From NCBI GenBank assembly GCA_024692715.1, contig JAILMH010000078.1:1-62842 (forward strand): 62,842 bases of DNA. Reading direction: 5' to 3'. The notes under the pieces were generated by a model that did no database searches, was not told where the DNA came from, and worked only from the letters and a program-made list of their open reading frames with translations. Source of the DNA: Lachnospiraceae bacterium (GTDB taxonomy: Bacteria; Bacillota; Clostridia; Lachnospirales; Lachnospiraceae). Shown piece after piece: positions 61,392 through 62,842 of the stretch (positions are counted from its first letter, which is position 1; every line of letters starts with the position of its first letter). Position numbers and translations under genes: made by a program.

Positions 61392-61557
61392 AAGGGAATA
61401 TACCTCATTTCCGCATGACATAGTTTTGAATACTACATCAGTATATCATATACTATTTCTCAGTGTCAAAAATGTGTAAAAACACTCAAAGAACAACAGT
61501 ATATTACAAAATAAAAAAATAATCTACATATTTTCAATTTTTTTGGAGAATTTATAA

Positions 61558-62040
61558 GTGAAACTATACAAAGTAAAAGATATAAAAAAATTTATGGGAC
61601 TGCTCTTTGCCAGCAGCTTTTTTGATGAATACTACCTTCGTGAAGGCATGATCCGTACCTTCGTCGACTACAATATTGACGGAACCTATCACAAGGATTT
61701 TTTCAAGAATGATGACACAGTTGAACAGCACGAGCAGAAATTTGCCCTCTGGAGTCAGCTTCGTCCACTGTGTACTTCTCTTATCAAAGGGCATAACACT
61801 CCCCTTTCGATCAAGTTTGTTTTCGGAATCGAGCCTGAAAAGCTGGCAGCTATTGATAATGATGGAAGCATAGCTTCGCTCCTGATCACGATAAAATTTG
61901 ACGAAAACGGTATTTCGCTGACATCTGCGATAAATAAGAGCATTTTCACAATGGATCGTTCTACTGACGAATCATGGGACAGCTATGTGGAAAAAATGCT
62001 CATTTCCGCAGGACTCGGCATAGACTCCGACGAAAACTGA
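61558..62040 (+). CDS. DUF5721-like protein
   Basis: A 160-residue soluble protein (MKLYKVKDIKKFMGLLFASSFFDEYYLREGMIRTFVDYNIDG...). This pattern is that of the DUF5721 family seen in Lachnospiraceae; function unknown. The start is GTG 61558 with TTGGAG ten bases upstream. It stands alone between a diverging degV and a converging S1 gene. Confidence 0.72.
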   Translation: MKLYKVKDIKKFMGLLFASSFFDEYYLREGMIRTFVDYNIDGTYHKDFFKNDDTVEQHEQKFALWSQLRPLCTSLIKGHNTPLSIKFVFGIEPEKLAAIDNDGSIASLLITIKFDENGISLTSAINKSIFTMDRSTDESWDSYVEKMLISAGLGIDSDEN

Positions 62041-62054
62041 GCTCTGAATTTAAA

Positions 62055-62088
62055 CAAAAAAACGCAGGACCCATAAATAAGTCCTGCG
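62055..62088 (-). terminator. Terminator of the S1-domain gene
   Basis: CGCAGGAC and GTCCTGCG arms, with a T-run following on the minus strand (62062-62055). Confidence 0.83.
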
Positions 62089-62099
62089 CGTAAATCCTA

Positions 62100-62825
62100 T
62101 CAAAGCTTGATATTCTTCAAGAGATCTCCAAGTGATGTGGTTATCGGAGCAGCTTCAGGAAGCTCTACAGCCTCCTCTGCCTCAGCTTCCGGATCAACTG
62201 CATTGAGTGCCTTTATTGAAACTGAGATCTTTCCTTCCTTTACTCCAATCACCTTTACTTTTACATCCTGGCCAACCTTAAGTACTTCGCCGGGTGTCTT
62301 AAGTCTCTTTTCTGATATCTGCGAAATATGAAGCAATGCACTTATTCCGTCTCCAAGGTCGATAAATGCACCATAAGGCTGAATTGACTCTACCTTACCG
62401 TCATATACCATTCCTGTCTGAACCTGTGCAAGCTTTTCTTCACGTTCCTTCCTCTGAGCATCTTTGAGAATTGCCTTTGCTGAAAGAACGAGTTTATTCT
62501 TATGCGGATCACATGTGATAACTCGTACTGTCAGATTTTTTCCGAGCCATTCATCAAGATTTTCTACATAATCAAGTGAAATCTGTGATGCAGGAATAAA
62601 TCCTCTGACATTTTCTACATAAGCAATAAGTCCGCCATTAACCATTCCGCCGATCTTTACATTTATGCTTTCTTTGGAATCGTATAACTCTCTAAGACGA
62701 GCCCAAGCCATGTTGTTCTCAACCTGCTCTTCATCTGCGACCTTGCCGGACATTACATCGCCTTCAGCAAGCTTCTCGAAGGACGCATCAAGCTCCTTCT
62801 TGTAATCATCCATAGATTCTGCCAT
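62100..62825 (-). CDS. Two-domain S1 RNA-binding protein
   Basis: A 241-residue protein with two S1/OB domains: about residues 53-118 (INVKIGGMVNGGLIAYVENVRGFIPASQIS...) and about 133-206 (TGMVYDGKVESIQPYGAFIDLGDGISALLHISQIS...). The first residues and the tail are acidic. It resembles short RpsA-like proteins of Firmicutes that bind mRNA or ribosomes; the true bS1 has more repeats. AAAGGAGAG precedes ATG 62825 at the window edge, so the gene is complete. Confidence 0.85.
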   Translation of the reverse strand: MAESMDDYKKELDASFEKLAEGDVMSGKVADEEQVENNMAWARLRELYDSKESINVKIGGMVNGGLIAYVENVRGFIPASQISLDYVENLDEWLGKNLTVRVITCDPHKNKLVLSAKAILKDAQRKEREEKLAQVQTGMVYDGKVESIQPYGAFIDLGDGISALLHISQISEKRLKTPGEVLKVGQDVKVKVIGVKEGKISVSIKALNAVDPEAEAEEAVELPEAAPITTSLGDLLKNIKL

Positions 62826-62842
62826 TTTTACTTCTCTCCTTT

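Overview
The window looks like a chromosomal stretch of a low-to-mid G+C Firmicute, most likely a Lachnospiraceae member of the Butyrivibrio/Pseudobutyrivibrio/Roseburia type. Reasons: a tryptophan T-box in front of trpE, the cysE-cysS-mrnC-rlmB-sigH gene order, Lachnospiraceae-typical families (DUF4317-like, DUF5721-like, DUF1653-like), paired MBOAT/SGNH genes, GlnRS in the genome, and strict sigma-A promoters with 17-bp spacers. Genus-level placement is a guess; no rRNA gene is present.

Layout. 1-880: start of trpE (minus strand, runs off the left edge) with a complete T-box leader and promoter. 881-12.9 kb is the accessory part: a TupA-like ATP-grasp gene and a radical SAM gene on divergent promoters, an AMP-forming ligase diverging from a carrier protein, an alpha-1,2-fucosyltransferase gene split by a 2.65-kb IS1634-like element that carries two extra genes, a GT4-GT2 fusion glycosyltransferase, and a small HTH/protein-kinase pair bracketed by two copies of a palindromic repeat. 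12.9-20.0 kb (minus): one apparent operon udp-cdd-deoB-PpiC foldase-MBOAT-SGNH. 20.1-31.4 kb: small acidic membrane protein, DUF2225-like protein, glnS, tRNA-Thr, sigH-rlmB-mrnC-cysS-cysE-ispF, DUF4317-like, a chemoreceptor, a YitT-type membrane protein. 31.5-40.1 kb: ackA, a degenerate S41-protease-like protein, an exported flavin reductase, three tandem tRNA-Gly genes, pncB, an orphan transcription unit with no convincing gene, and degV. 40.2-44.0 kb: a second SGNH/MBOAT pair and glyA. 44.1-54.3 kb: PAP2 phosphatase, then a long minus-strand run comEA, response regulator, histidine kinase, GerMN lipoprotein, comEC, a SENTR-repeat surface protein, holA, DUF1653-like, GT2. 54.3-59.8 kb: arginine genes argD-argB-argJ-GNAT diverging from argG around ArgR-like boxes. 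59.8-62.8 kb: LytTR regulator, second degV, DUF5721-like, and an S1-domain protein.

Functional themes. Several genes could act on the cell surface together: glycosyltransferases, two MBOAT/SGNH O-acylation pairs, the TupA-like ligase, and the ligase/carrier-protein pair. The housekeeping blocks (translation, nucleoside salvage, cysteine, arginine, isoprenoid, competence) look intact. The strongest unexplained signal is the minus-strand unit at about 38606-39062: a near-consensus promoter, a 12-bp perfect inverted repeat at its upstream edge, a strong terminator about 420 nt downstream, and no ORF of normal length between them.
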